From Moritella sp. (GTDB taxonomy: Bacteria > Pseudomonadota > Gammaproteobacteria > Enterobacterales > Moritellaceae), in NCBI RefSeq assembly GCF_013215705.1, contig NZ_JABSQR010000009.1, positions 62,001 to 126,000 on the forward strand: 64,000 bases of DNA, in the 5' to 3' direction. Below, one piece after another: positions 27,212 through 37,670 of the stretch (the stretch's first letter is position 1; the number at the start of each line of letters is the position of its first letter). The notes under the pieces are model-generated. The model was not told the origin of the DNA, made no database searches, and worked only from the letters and a program-made list of their open reading frames with translations. The position numbers and the translations under genes are program-made.

Positions 27212-28645
27212 TTATTTTTTCTTCTTCATCGCTTTAGCATTAGGAAGGTCAGTAATAGAACCTTCATAAATTTCTGCAGCCATACCAACTGATTCGTGTA
27301 ACGTTGGGTGCGCATGAATTGTTAATGCGATATCTTCTGCATCACAACCCATTTCAATTGCTAGACAAACTTCACCTAGCAATTCACCAGCGTTAGTACC
27401 AACCATAGCACCACCGATAATACGGTTAGTGTCTTTGTTGAATAATAACTTAGTCATACCGTTAGATGCGTCAGAAGCGATCGCACGACCTGATGCAGCC
27501 CAAGGGAATACAGCAGCTTCGTAGTTTACGCCTTGCTCTTTCGCTTCTTTTTCAGTTAGACCAGCCCACGCCATTTCTGGCTCAGTGTAAGCAATTGATG
27601 GAATAACTTTAGGATCGAAGAAGTGTTTCTTGCCAGCAATGTTTTCTGCAGCAACGTGACCTTCATGCACACCTTTATGCGCCAACATAGGTTGACCAAC
27701 GATATCGCCGATTGCATAAATGTGTGGAACGTTCGTGCTCATGGTTTTATTTGTTTCAATAAAACCACGTTCAGTTACAGTAATACCTGCTTTTTCAGCA
27801 TTCAAGCCAAGACCGTTTGGTACACGACCAACAGCAACAAGAACAGCGTCATAACGTACTGGTTCAGCAGGCGCTTTCTTGCCTTCAAACGTAACATATA
27901 GACCGTCTTCTTTCGCTTCAACAGCAGTTACTTTTGTGCTTAGCATTACGTTAAATTTGTTTTTAACTGCTTTAGCATAAATTTTAACGATGTCTTTATC
28001 CGCTGCAGGTACTAATTGATCTGCAAACTCAACAACGTCAATATCAGAACCTAGTGCAGAGTACACAGTACCCATTTCTAGACCGATAATACCACCACCA
28101 AGCACAAGCAATTTACCAGGAACTTCTTTCAGTTCTAGTGCATCAGTTGAATCCCAAACGCGTGGATCTTCATGCGGGATGAATGGTAGTTTAACTGGGC
28201 GTGAACCTGCTGCAATGATTGCATTATCAAAGGTAACAGTTGTAACGTTGCCGTTAGCGTCTGTTGCTTCGATAGTGTTAGCGCCAGTAAATTGTGCTAA
28301 ACCTTCAACCACTTTAACATTACGCATCTTAGCCATACCGCCAAGACCACCTGTTAATTGACCAACAACTTTTTCTTTCCATGAACGGATTTTGTTGATG
28401 TCAGTTTTTGGTTCGCCGAACACGATACCGTGATCTGCTAATGATTTTGCTTCTTCAATTACTTTCGCTACGTGTAGTAACGCTTTTGAAGGGATACAAC
28501 CAACGTTAAGACAAACACCACCTAGGGTGTGGTAACGTTCGATGATTACAGTTTCTAAACCTAGATCTGCCGCACGGAATGCAGCAGAATAACCTGCAGG
28601 ACCAGCACCTAGTACTACTACCTGAGTTTTAACTTCATTACTCAT
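27212..28645 (-). CDS. lpdA: Dihydrolipoyl dehydrogenase (E3)
   Basis: FAD-dependent E3 shared by the pyruvate and 2-oxoglutarate dehydrogenase complexes and usually the glycine cleavage system. 477 residues. FAD site VVLGAGPAGYSAAFRAADLG; redox disulfide in GGVCLNVGCIPSK; NAD site VLGGGIIGLEMGTVYSALG; catalytic His in HAHPTLHESV. GAGG-type ribosome site just before the ATG at 28645. Last in the pdh operon but separated from aceF by 245 bases with a long inverted repeat, so it may also be controlled separately. Confidence 0.98.
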   Translation of the reverse strand: MSNEVKTQVVVLGAGPAGYSAAFRAADLGLETVIIERYHTLGGVCLNVGCIPSKALLHVAKVIEEAKSLADHGIVFGEPKTDINKIRSWKEKVVGQLTGGLGGMAKMRNVKVVEGLAQFTGANTIEATDANGNVTTVTFDNAIIAAGSRPVKLPFIPHEDPRVWDSTDALELKEVPGKLLVLGGGIIGLEMGTVYSALGSDIDVVEFADQLVPAADKDIVKIYAKAVKNKFNVMLSTKVTAVEAKEDGLYVTFEGKKAPAEPVRYDAVLVAVGRVPNGLGLNAEKAGITVTERGFIETNKTMSTNVPHIYAIGDIVGQPMLAHKGVHEGHVAAENIAGKKHFFDPKVIPSIAYTEPEMAWAGLTEKEAKEQGVNYEAAVFPWAASGRAIASDASNGMTKLLFNKDTNRIIGGAMVGTNAGELLGEVCLAIEMGCDAEDIALTIHAHPTLHESVGMAAEIYEGSITDLPNAKAMKKKK

Positions 28646-28664
28646 TATGACCTCGTTGTCATTT

Positions 28665-28744
28665 AATTATCTGGAATAGCGGATTACCTCACTCAGAGGC
28701 ACAATTTAAAGCTTCTGAGTAATGATGTTCAATTCCAGATAATT
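28665..28744 (-). other. Long nested inverted repeat in the lpdA leader
   Basis: Perfect 13-base outer arms AATTATCTGGAAT (28665-28677) and ATTCCAGATAATT (28732-28744) enclose an inner perfect pair ACTCAGA (28691-28697) and TCTGAGT (28714-28720). The element ends 20 bases before the lpdA start. It could be a processing site, an attenuator or a protein-binding palindrome. It is not a classic terminator because no T-run follows. Confidence 0.6.
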
Positions 28745-28848
28745 TTACATATATGTTAAATAAATGAGAAGCAAAAAGAGTTAAAACATTACAAAAATGC
28801 GATAACTCTTCTTATTAAGGACTTAAACTTCTCTTTAATTAAATACTA

Positions 28849-28892
28849 AAACTATTACTTAATTAAAATTAAACTATTGTTCAATTAAAATT
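28849..28892. repeat. 22-base tandem repeat at the aceF 3' end
   Basis: Two AT-rich 22-base units (28849-28870 and 28871-28892) agree at 19 positions, both starting AAACTATT and ending AATTAAAATT. The second unit runs into the aceF stop codon. Probably slippage; a binding role cannot be excluded. Confidence 0.7.
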
Positions 28893-30474
28893 ACAGTACT
28901 AGTTGACGAAGATCTGAAAGATATCCGTTTAATGCTGTAACAAAACGAGCACCGTCAGCACCATCGATCACACGGTGATCATATGAAAGTGCCAGTGGTA
29001 ACATAAGACGAGGAGCAAAGTCTTTGCCATCCCACTTAGGTTTAATTTCAGAACGTGATACGCCTAAAATTGCAACTTCTGGTGCATTAACGATTGGTGT
29101 GAACTGCGTACCACCGATACCGCCAAGGCTAGAAATTGTGAAACAACCGCCTTGCATGTCAGAAGACGTCAGTTTACCTGCACGTGCTTTCTTAGAGATC
29201 ACTGCAAGATCTTGGCTAAGCTCGTAGATACCTTTCTGGTCAACGTTACGGATAACCGGAACAACTAGACCGTTTGGCGTATCAACAGCAACACCAACGT
29301 TGATGTATTTCTTCTGAATGATAGTTGCGCCATCTTCGCCGATTGAAGTATTGAACTTCGGATAATCAGCTAACGCTTTAGCTACTGCTTTCACGATGAA
29401 GATAAGTGGAGAAATCTTGAAGCCTTTATCTTGCTTAACAAGTTTGTTGTTCTCAATTTTACGGAACGCTTCTAGTTCAGTGATGTCTGCTTCGTCGAAC
29501 TGTGTAACGTGTGGGATTTTAACCCAGTTACGGTGCAGGTTCGGACCAGAAATCTTCTGGATGCGAGTCATCTTAACAACTTCGATTTCACCAAATTTAG
29601 CAAAATCAACTTTCGGCCATGCTAGTACGTCCATACCAGAACCGTTGCCGCCAGTCGCGCCAGATTCTAAACGTTTAACTGCATTTTTAACGTAAGTTTG
29701 TACGTCTTCTTTCGCGATACGACCTTTACGACCTGTTGCGCCAACTTTATCTAAGTTAACACCGAATTCGCGTGCTAGACGACGAACTACAGGTGATGCA
29801 TGGTGGTAAGCGTCATTTTCAACGAAACCAGTAGCTTCAGGTGCTTTTGCAGCAACAGGAGCAGCAGCTTTCGGAGCTTCAACTTTTGCAGCAGGTGCCG
29901 GAGCAGCCGCTTCAGCTACAACAGGTGCCGCGCCAGCAACTTCAAACGTCATGATGAAAGAACCAGTTGTCACTTTATCGCCAACAGCTGCTTTAATTTC
30001 TTTCACAACACCAGCGAATGGTGCTGGTACTTCCATTGACGCTTTATCGCCTTCAACAGCCATTAAGGTGTCTTCTTCAGCAACAGTATCGCCAACTTTA
30101 ACTGAAATCTCAGTTACTTCCACTTCATCGTCGCCGATGTCTGGAATGTGAACTTCTAATACTTGTACTGCCGCTGGAGCAGCAGGAGCCGCTTCAACTG
30201 CAACAGCAGTTGCGTCAGCTACAACAGGAGCTTCTGCGCTTGCTGCATCAGCAAAGATAAAGATTAATGAACCAGTTTTAACAGTGTCACCAATATTTAC
30301 ACGGATTTCTTGTACTACACCCGCTTGTGGTGCAGGAACTTCCATAGACGCTTTGTCACCCTCAACAGCAAGCAAAGTATCTTCTTCTGCAACGGTATCG
30401 CCGATTTGAACGGAGATCTCAGTTACTTCTACTTCATCATCACCAATGTCTGGAACGAAAATTTCAATACTCAT
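28891..30474 (-). CDS. aceF: Pyruvate dehydrogenase E2, dihydrolipoamide acetyltransferase
   Basis: Core of the pyruvate dehydrogenase complex; moves acetyl groups from lipoyl-lysine to CoA. 527 residues: two lipoyl domains with lipoylated Lys41 and Lys144 (both [10 protein letters not shown]), Ala/Pro-rich linkers, an E1/E3-binding domain (about 226-264, [18 protein letters not shown]), then the catalytic domain ending with the active-site [11 protein letters not shown]. coli has three lipoyl domains; two is normal in many relatives. It starts 10 bases after aceE. Confidence 0.98.
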   Translation of the reverse strand: MSIEIFVPDIGDDEVEVTEISVQIGDTVAEEDTLLAVEGDKASMEVPAPQAGVVQEIRVNIGDTVKTGSLIFIFADAASAEAPVVADATAVAVEAAPAAPAAVQVLEVHIPDIGDDEVEVTEISVKVGDTVAEEDTLMAVEGDKASMEVPAPFAGVVKEIKAAVGDKVTTGSFIMTFEVAGAAPVVAEAAAPAPAAKVEAPKAAAPVAAKAPEATGFVENDAYHHASPVVRRLAREFGVNLDKVGATGRKGRIAKEDVQTYVKNAVKRLESGATGGNGSGMDVLAWPKVDFAKFGEIEVVKMTRIQKISGPNLHRNWVKIPHVTQFDEADITELEAFRKIENNKLVKQDKGFKISPLIFIVKAVAKALADYPKFNTSIGEDGATIIQKKYINVGVAVDTPNGLVVPVIRNVDQKGIYELSQDLAVISKKARAGKLTSSDMQGGCFTISSLGGIGGTQFTPIVNAPEVAILGVSRSEIKPKWDGKDFAPRLMLPLALSYDHRVIDGADGARFVTALNGYLSDLRQLVL

Positions 30475-30484
30475 TTTTTATACC

Positions 30485-33142
30485 TTATGCGTATAGAGGG
30501 TTTAATTTATCAGCGTCGATGTTATATTTTGCAATTGCATCAACAACAACTTGATTTTCTAGATCGCCTTTCTTCACTAATTCAGATAATGCAGCAACAA
30601 CTACGTATTGCGCGTTAACTTCGAAATGACGACGTAAGTTTGCACGGCTGTCTGAACGACCAAAACCGTCTGTACCAAGCACTTTGTATGAAGTCGGCAC
30701 GTATGCACGCGCTTGTTCTGCATAGTTTTTGATATAATCTGTCGCGGCAATAGCTGGTGCATCACTCATTAGTGTAGTGATGTACGGTATTTTTTGCTCT
30801 GCTTCAGGGTGTAGCATGTTGTAACGTTCAACGTCTTGACCATCACGTGCAATTTCATTGAATGAAGTTACCGAGAATACGTCAGAACCGATACCATAGT
30901 CTTCACTTAGGATACGAGCCGCTTCGCGCACTTGCATCATGATAGTACCTGAACTTAATAATTGTACTTTTGCTTTGTCGCCAGTATAAGTTTCTAACTT
31001 ATACATACCTTTACGGATGCCAGCTTCAGCACCTTCAGGCATTGCATGGTGAGCATAGTTTTCATTCATCAAGGTGATGTAGTAGAAAACGTTCTCTTGT
31101 TCGCCATACATACGACGTAAACCGTCTTGTAATACAACAGCAACTTCATAAGCGAATGTTGGGTCATAAGACACGCAGTTAGGAATAAGGCCTGCTTGTA
31201 CTAAGCTGTGACCATCTTCGTGTTGTAGACCTTCACCGTTTAACGTTGTACGACCAGCTGTAGCACCTAATAGGAAGCCACGAGCCATTTGATCGCCAGC
31301 CATCCATGCAGAGTCACCAATACGTTGGAAACCAAACATTGAATAGTAGATGTACAGTGGGATCATAGGTACGTCATTGGTACTGTATGATGTAGCAGCT
31401 GCAACCCAAGAAGACATAGCACCTAGCTCATTAATACCTTCTTGCAGTACTTGACCATTGGTCGTTTCTTTATAGTAAGAAACAATTTCGCGATCTTGAG
31501 GTGTATATGCTTGACCTTTCGGGTTGTAAATACCAACCTGACGGAATAGACCTTCCATACCAAATGTACGCGCTTCATCGGCGATAATTGGTACGATGTT
31601 TTTGCCAATACCTTTATGCTTAAGCAGCACATTTAGGGCACGAACATAAGCCATCGTTGTCGAGATTTCACGTTTTTGCTCACCAAGTAGCACGCCAAAA
31701 TCTTCAACTGTAGGGATGTCTAATTTACCAGAGAATTCTTTCTGGCGTTGTGGTAAATAACCGTTTAACTCTTTACGACGTGCGTGTAAGTACTCGTGTT
31801 CAGGCGAACCTTCTTCAAGCTTAACGTACGGTAATGATAGTAGGTCTTCATCAGAAACAGGTACATCGAAACGATCACGGAATTGCTTAAGCGTATCCGA
31901 TTTCATTTTTTTCACGCCGTGCGCGATGTTTTTACCTTCAGCCGCTTCACCCATGCCATAACCTTTTACAGTTTTAGCTAGGATCACAGTTGGTAGACCT
32001 ACTGTTGCTTTTGCTTTTGCATAAGCAGCGTATAGTTTACTGGTAGAATGACCACCACGTTTCAGTTCCCAAATTTGCTCATCAGTCATATCTTTAACTA
32101 ATTCAGCAGTTTCAGGGTAACGACCAAAGAAGTGCTCACGTACATAAGCGCCGCCTTTAGCTTTCAACGTTTGGTAATCACCATCCACAGTTTCATTCAT
32201 TAACTGTAGCAGTTTACCTGACGTGTCTTTAGCAAGAAGTTCATCCCACTCTTCACCCCAGATAACTTTAAGCACATTCCAACCAGCACCTTTAAATAGG
32301 CTTTCTAGTTCTTGAATGATCTTGCCGTTACCCATTACTGGGCCATCTAGACGTTGTAAGTTACAGTTAACAACAAATACTAAGTTGTCTAAACCTTCAC
32401 GAGCAGCGAATGATAATGCGCCACGTGATTCAGGCTCATCCATCTCGCCGTCACCTAGGAAAGCGTATACAGTTTGATCTTCAGTTTGCTTTAGACCACG
32501 GCCAGCTAGGTATTTCAAGAAACGTGCTTGATAGATAGCAGAGAATGGACCAAGACCCATAGATACTGTAGGGAACTGCCAGTATTCAGGCATCAACTTA
32601 GGATGTGGGTATGACGGGATACCTTTACCATCAACTTCTTGACGGAAGTTGTTTAGTTGCTCTTCAGTTAAACGACCTTCAACAAATGAACGCGCGTAAA
32701 TACCAGGAGAAATATGACCTTGGTAATAAACTAAATCGCCACCGTCTTTTTCCGTTGGTGCACGGAAGAAGTGGTTGAAACATACATCGTAAAGTGCAGC
32801 AGAAGACTGGAAAGAAGCCATGTGGCCACCTAACTCTAAGTCTTTCTTTGATGCACGTAGTACGATCATTAAAGCATTCCAGCGGATAATCGAACGAATA
32901 CGACGTTCTAGTTTCTCGTCACCTGGGTATGCAGGTTGGTCTTCAGTACGGATAGTATTAATATAATCCGTAGTGATGCCGCCTTTGCCTAGTTTAACGC
33001 CGTCTTGATGTGCTTTTGCAATTACTTTTTCTAATAGATACTGCGCACGTTCAAGACCTTCTTCACGAATTACTGATTCGATTGATTCTAGCCATTCGGT
33101 AGTTTCGATTGGGTCTACATCATGCTTTAAGATGTCGGACAT
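30485..33142 (-). CDS. aceE: Pyruvate dehydrogenase E1 component (homodimeric type)
   Basis: Thiamine-diphosphate enzyme that decarboxylates pyruvate and acetylates the E2 lipoyl groups. 885 residues, matching the family length. The thiamine-diphosphate/Mg motif is visible as FLGDGEMDEPESRG followed by NLVFVVNCNLQRLDGPV. The N terminus (WLESIESVIREEGLERAQYLL) is the E2-binding part. It follows pdhR by 85 bases; that gap holds a perfect inverted repeat. Expression is expected to be controlled by PdhR and pyruvate. Confidence 0.98.
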   Translation of the reverse strand: MSDILKHDVDPIETTEWLESIESVIREEGLERAQYLLEKVIAKAHQDGVKLGKGGITTDYINTIRTEDQPAYPGDEKLERRIRSIIRWNALMIVLRASKKDLELGGHMASFQSSAALYDVCFNHFFRAPTEKDGGDLVYYQGHISPGIYARSFVEGRLTEEQLNNFRQEVDGKGIPSYPHPKLMPEYWQFPTVSMGLGPFSAIYQARFLKYLAGRGLKQTEDQTVYAFLGDGEMDEPESRGALSFAAREGLDNLVFVVNCNLQRLDGPVMGNGKIIQELESLFKGAGWNVLKVIWGEEWDELLAKDTSGKLLQLMNETVDGDYQTLKAKGGAYVREHFFGRYPETAELVKDMTDEQIWELKRGGHSTSKLYAAYAKAKATVGLPTVILAKTVKGYGMGEAAEGKNIAHGVKKMKSDTLKQFRDRFDVPVSDEDLLSLPYVKLEEGSPEHEYLHARRKELNGYLPQRQKEFSGKLDIPTVEDFGVLLGEQKREISTTMAYVRALNVLLKHKGIGKNIVPIIADEARTFGMEGLFRQVGIYNPKGQAYTPQDREIVSYYKETTNGQVLQEGINELGAMSSWVAAATSYSTNDVPMIPLYIYYSMFGFQRIGDSAWMAGDQMARGFLLGATAGRTTLNGEGLQHEDGHSLVQAGLIPNCVSYDPTFAYEVAVVLQDGLRRMYGEQENVFYYITLMNENYAHHAMPEGAEAGIRKGMYKLETYTGDKAKVQLLSSGTIMMQVREAARILSEDYGIGSDVFSVTSFNEIARDGQDVERYNMLHPEAEQKIPYITTLMSDAPAIAATDYIKNYAEQARAYVPTSYKVLGTDGFGRSDSRANLRRHFEVNAQYVVVAALSELVKKGDLENQVVVDAIAKYNIDADKLNPLYA

Positions 33143-33182
33143 ATGAGATTCCTTACTAATTAGATCTCTGCAATATTAAAGA

Positions 33183-33216
33183 AATATTCTTAACCATAGG
33201 AATGTTTAAGAATATT
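33183..33216 (-). other. Perfect inverted repeat between pdhR and aceE
   Basis: AATATTCTTAA (33183-33193) and TTAAGAATATT (33206-33216) are perfect 11-base arms around a 12-base loop. In the message this would be a weak AU-rich stem about 40 bases before the aceE start. It may be an RNA processing/stability element or a protein site. Confidence 0.6.
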
Positions 33217-33227
33217 CATTAGTAACA

Positions 33228-33989
33228 CTATTTAGCCTGTTGTATACGGCGTGACGCACGATTAATGCGGCTATCTTCACGCCCAATATCCAGCAATGCT
33301 TGCTCGATATAAGCCAGATGGGCATGACATGCTTCTCTGGCTGTTTCTGGCTGTCGGTTAAGAATTGCAGTGAGCATATCACCGCGATGTTGGCTAATTT
33401 GTTCAACCACACCTTGACGCTTTTCCAACAACCTAAAATTTTGGCAAATGTTATCTTCTAACAATGGGTTCAACCCACGTAGAAGATGTAACAACACAAT
33501 ATTGTGTGAGGCGGCGGTGACCGCAATATTAAACGCACTCACTGCTTGTGCTTGTAACAGCGGATCATGTGCTAATTCCGATGCACTAATGGCATCGAGC
33601 GCAACGCGTAATTGCTGAAAGTCGGTTTCAGTACCACGTAACGCCGCGTAATACGCTGAAATACCTTCCAACGCATGACGAAATTCTAATAGGTCTAATT
33701 GCGCTTCTGGGTGTGTCGTCAATAGTTGAAATAATGGTTCCATCAACGTTTGGTCCATGACCTTCTTCACCCAGGTACCACGTCCTTGACGACGTTCCAA
33801 TAAACCTTTGCTTTCCAACCGTAAGATTGCATCGCGTACAGTCGGGCGAGAAACCTCAAACTGCAGGGCTAAATCACGCTCTGAAGGTAAGCGCTGGCCA
33901 GACTCTAAGCTACCTTCCAAAATCATTTGCTCTAGTTGCTCTGCAATCGCATCGGACAACTTTGGCGGCTGAATTTTTCGATAGACCAT
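33228..33989 (-). CDS. pdhR: Pyruvate dehydrogenase complex repressor PdhR
   Basis: GntR/FadR-family repressor that leaves DNA when pyruvate binds. From the ATG at 33989 it is 253 residues, starting MVYRKIQPPKLSDAIAEQLEQMI as in E. coli PdhR. An upstream in-frame start at 34064 would add 25 residues across the operator and is rejected. Winged helix with SERDLALQFEVSRPTVRDAILRLESKGLLERRQGRGTWV; FCD effector domain with LLEFRHALEGISAYYAALR and ASHNIVLLHLLRGLNPLL. First gene of the operon, probably autoregulated through the palindrome at 34014-34032. Confidence 0.96.
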   Translation of the reverse strand: MVYRKIQPPKLSDAIAEQLEQMILEGSLESGQRLPSERDLALQFEVSRPTVRDAILRLESKGLLERRQGRGTWVKKVMDQTLMEPLFQLLTTHPEAQLDLLEFRHALEGISAYYAALRGTETDFQQLRVALDAISASELAHDPLLQAQAVSAFNIAVTAASHNIVLLHLLRGLNPLLEDNICQNFRLLEKRQGVVEQISQHRGDMLTAILNRQPETAREACHAHLAYIEQALLDIGREDSRINRASRRIQQAK

Positions 33990-34013
33990 GTGAACCTCAA
34001 AATGACCAGTGGT

Positions 34014-34032
34014 AAATTGGTCAGACCAATTT
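34014..34032. promoter_or_regulatory. PdhR operator upstream of pdhR
   Basis: AAATTGGTCAGACCAATTT is a perfect palindrome (9-base arms, one central base). It contains ATTGGT-N3-ACCAAT, the known PdhR recognition pattern. It sits 25-43 bases before the pdhR start, placed to block the operon promoter. Confidence 0.92.
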
Positions 34033-34260
34033 AATGTTAAGTCATAACAATTTACCAAAACCACGCTCGATTGTCATTAAAAATAGACATTTTTGTTCGT
34101 ATTTATAGCGTCTACATCAAAATAGTCAGTATAAATCAGTCTGAAAAATCCGAAAAACAAAGCATGGAAGTGGGGTGTTTACTATTTCATCCAGTTTAAA
34201 TGACTGATACGTTAAAATAAACCAGCAATAGGCTACCTCTAAAGTGATACCTTCGATGCA

Positions 34261-34273
34261 TTGGTCTTACCAC
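34261..34273. promoter_or_regulatory. Possible second PdhR half-matching operator
   Basis: TTGGTCTTACCAC keeps TTGGT-N3-ACCA with the same 3-base spacing as the main operator, 229 bases further upstream. One outer base is lost. It could support looping, or be chance. Confidence 0.4.
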
Positions 34274-34578
34274 TGAATATGATGGCTTAAACACAAATGA
34301 GCAGCACAGCGAAGCCTAAAGGTAAAATAAAAAATAATTAAATAACAAGCGTTAACCGTCATAGAACCTGCTTGGTAAACAGTCTGACCACTAAATATAT
34401 ACCCCCGTTATGGCAAGATGACATATCAGAGACTAGCTGGAATGTCAGCACAAGGCATAATTTGAATGTAAGGAAGAAAAGCGCTGGAACCGAGGTTATT
34501 AACGAGCCCGTCAAATCTAAGACTCGTTAATCTACTTGGTAAAATAATCGTTAATTATACTGTTCGTTATATTGTTGA

Positions 34579-35427
34579 CTAAATGATAGTACCGTTAATG
34601 GTAAGCAGAGCAATGACAGTCACAAAGAAGATTATATTACGCTTAGCCAGTTGCACCAAATAACAGGTATAGTCATAACATTTATCGGTTTCAACGTTGG
34701 CTTTACTCGCGAGGTATACCACCTTGCCTAATAAATCAAATTCAGGCGTGGATAGATCACGCCAGCTACGTAAACTCTGTGGTAACGCCGCCTGCTCTTC
34801 CGCCACCAGCGCATAGCCAAACATAGTTAATCGCGCCGGTAACCAATCAACAATACGCATAACCCGGTGAATGCCACTGCGGTTGAATTGTTTGCTATGA
34901 TTCTGAATAACATATTTATGGTAACTACGCGCCACCACGTATAGGGTTAAACCAACCGGCCCTGCAACCACAAAATAAAAGATCACCGCAAAATAAAAAC
35001 GATAATTAATCCATACCAATTGCTGTGCTACCGCTTGGGTGAGTAATGTAGAGCAGTAACGTTCGCTGTTGACATCTAAACAACCGGCATACATGCCTTT
35101 GGCTGCTAAATCATTACGACTTAATGCTTTAAGGTATTGACGATAATCACGACGATAGTCACTACCACCGAAGCTCATCAATAATAATAGCAGCCAAGTT
35201 ACTAGCGTAAAAATGCCATAATAAAGGCCTGTTAATGCATCGAGCAAGCTGTACATCAGCATTGCTGGTAACGCAATAATCACCAGCGTGCCAAATAAAC
35301 CACCATTAATAAAAGAGGGTAATAACGGAAAAAAATAACGTTGCAATACGTTATCGAGCTGAAGTTTAGCACTCAAATGCACCACGCGTTCAATCAGTAA
35401 TGCCAACAGCAAAGCGATTAATGCCAT
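34579..35427 (-). CDS. ampE: AmpE-like inner membrane protein
   Basis: 282 residues, polytopic. It starts MALIALLLALLIERVVHLSAKLQLD, typical of AmpE/CobD-related proteins, with hydrophobic segments near 1-20, 45-90, 145-170 and a C-terminal helix (260-280). LPARLTMFGYALV is the conserved motif. The biochemical role is not settled; it accompanies ampD in many gammaproteobacteria. The ampD stop and ampE start are one base apart. Confidence 0.93.
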   Translation of the reverse strand: MALIALLLALLIERVVHLSAKLQLDNVLQRYFFPLLPSFINGGLFGTLVIIALPAMLMYSLLDALTGLYYGIFTLVTWLLLLLMSFGGSDYRRDYRQYLKALSRNDLAAKGMYAGCLDVNSERYCSTLLTQAVAQQLVWINYRFYFAVIFYFVVAGPVGLTLYVVARSYHKYVIQNHSKQFNRSGIHRVMRIVDWLPARLTMFGYALVAEEQAALPQSLRSWRDLSTPEFDLLGKVVYLASKANVETDKCYDYTCYLVQLAKRNIIFFVTVIALLTINGTII

Positions 35428-35428
35428 A

Positions 35429-35992
35429 TTAATTGTCCTTCCGATCTAAGCACGAAAAATAATGTGACCAGTCGAAATGGGGTCCCGGATCATCTTTGCG
35501 AACAGGAGCTATATCACTGTGACCGGTAATACGCTCTCGGGTAATTAAAGGGTAACGTTGCTGGATGTCCGCAGTAACAGTCGCTAAGCATTGATACTGC
35601 ATGGATGTATATGCATGATTAACATCCCCTTCCAGTTCGATACCAATAGAAAAGTCATTACAACGAGATTGACCAGCAAATTCTGACAGTCCAGCATGCC
35701 AGGCGCGTTTAGCCAAAGGCACAAACTGGAGCAGTTGACCGCCACGTTTAATGTATATATGTGCAGATACCCGCACCGAGGTTAACTGCTGAAAATAAGG
35801 GTGCAGACTGCAATCGAGTTTACCCATAAAAAAATCTTCGACATAGTCAGCCCCATATTGCTCAGGTGGTAAACTGATACAATGGATCACTAATAAATCA
35901 ATATCAGCGTCCGTCGGACGATCATCAAAATGTGGCGATGCCAAAAACTGTGCATTTGCCAATAAATCTGACCTTGATTGTCTATTTATCAC
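35429..35992 (-). CDS. ampD: 1,6-anhydro-N-acetylmuramyl-L-alanine amidase AmpD
   Basis: Cytosolic zinc amidase of muropeptide recycling, whose loss derepresses AmpC-type beta-lactamase in species with AmpR. 187 residues, the usual length. Amidase_2 domain with zinc ligand region IDLLVIHCISLPP, RAWHAGLSEFAGQSRCNDFSIGIELEG, and GHSDIAPVRKDDPGPHFDW (second His and Asp). Transcribed with ampE. Confidence 0.96.
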   Translation of the reverse strand: MINRQSRSDLLANAQFLASPHFDDRPTDADIDLLVIHCISLPPEQYGADYVEDFFMGKLDCSLHPYFQQLTSVRVSAHIYIKRGGQLLQFVPLAKRAWHAGLSEFAGQSRCNDFSIGIELEGDVNHAYTSMQYQCLATVTADIQQRYPLITRERITGHSDIAPVRKDDPGPHFDWSHYFSCLDRKDN

Positions 35993-36094
35993 GGTATTTA
36001 TACCTTCTGACTATAATCGAGTTTGATGCTGTGCAAGACTTCCACTCACCATTGCTTCATTTTACAATGATATCGTTAGCAATAACATAGTTCC

Positions 36095-36157
36095 GTCCGT
36101 AAAATACAAAACGAAGCCAGTAAAATATAGCCCTGAGTCGGTAAAATGCCAAGCCAA
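36095..36157. repeat. Three degenerate 21-base repeats
   Basis: GTAAAAT recurs at 36099, 36120 and 36141, exactly 21 bases (two helical turns) apart, within loosely similar units at 36095-36115, 36116-36136 and 36137-36157. It lies between the divergent ampD and protease genes. It could be a phased binding array or an old tandem duplication. The units differ in their second halves. Confidence 0.5.
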
Positions 36158-36234
36158 TAAATTAGCACCCTTTATCCTCAAGCTAATTCAAGACGTTATA
36201 TCAGAGATTGGCAGGAATAGTATGGAGAAAGACA

Positions 36235-36741
36235 ATGGATGGAAATCAAAAAATCGCCAAAGCCATGACTTACATCGCCTGGATCAGTGGGTTAATTGTC
36301 ATGTCCTTATTCTTTAATGATTATTTATCGAAACAAGAAAATCCAAATACCCGGCCTGAAAGTTATCGACAAAATGGCAATGCCGTGGTTATTTTGCAAC
36401 AAAATCGCGTCGGACACTATGTTACTAATGGTTATATAAACGGTTATCAGGTAAAATTTTTACTCGATACCGGCGCAACACAGGTGTCGATACCAGCAAG
36501 TATCGCCGCCAAAATTGGCCTCAAGGCTGGTTATAGTCAATCAGTGAATACTGCCAATGGTGTGATCGACGTTTTTTCAACACGCCTCGATAATTTAGCC
36601 ATTGGTGAACTGATCTTCTACGACCTGAGTGCGAATATCAATCCCTACATGCAAGGTGATACTATTCTGCTTGGTATGAATGCATTAAAACAAGTTAAAT
36701 TAGTCCAGCAAGGCAAAACCCTCACCTTAAGTGAGTATTAG
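36235..36741 (+). CDS. Membrane-anchored retropepsin-like aspartic protease (clan AA)
   Basis: 168 residues from the ATG at 36235, preceded by GGAGA at six bases. A TTG at 36208 would add nine residues with no ribosome site. One N-terminal membrane segment (about 10-27), then a single aspartic protease domain with the active-site FLLDTGATQVSIPASIA (Asp about residue 78) and the GDTILLGMNAL flap-side motif. Matches the TIGR02281-type family of small bacterial retropepsins, whose targets are mostly unknown. It should act as a dimer on the periplasmic side. nadC follows after 24 bases. Confidence 0.87.
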   Translation: MDGNQKIAKAMTYIAWISGLIVMSLFFNDYLSKQENPNTRPESYRQNGNAVVILQQNRVGHYVTNGYINGYQVKFLLDTGATQVSIPASIAAKIGLKAGYSQSVNTANGVIDVFSTRLDNLAIGELIFYDLSANINPYMQGDTILLGMNALKQVKLVQQGKTLTLSEY

Positions 36742-37608
<867 letters not shown>

Positions 37609-37670
37609 CCGTTATTACATAATAATCACTAAATAATAGAATTAATAACAAAGTTCCAGTTAAACCTCTA

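Larger units (their letters stand above)
33990..34578. promoter_or_regulatory. Long upstream region of the pdh operon
   Basis: 589 bases between pdhR and ampE with no convincing gene. It contains the two PdhR-type sites and, just 5' of the strong operator on the minus strand, a possible promoter (TTGGTA, 17 bases, ATTAAA). The remaining 300 bases next to ampE show nothing I can name; no clear ampE terminator is visible. Confidence 0.45.

Noticed and set aside
33990-34064. Extended N terminus for PdhR from 34064
   Set aside because: It would cross the PdhR operator and add residues absent from the family; the start at 33989 aligns with E. coli PdhR.
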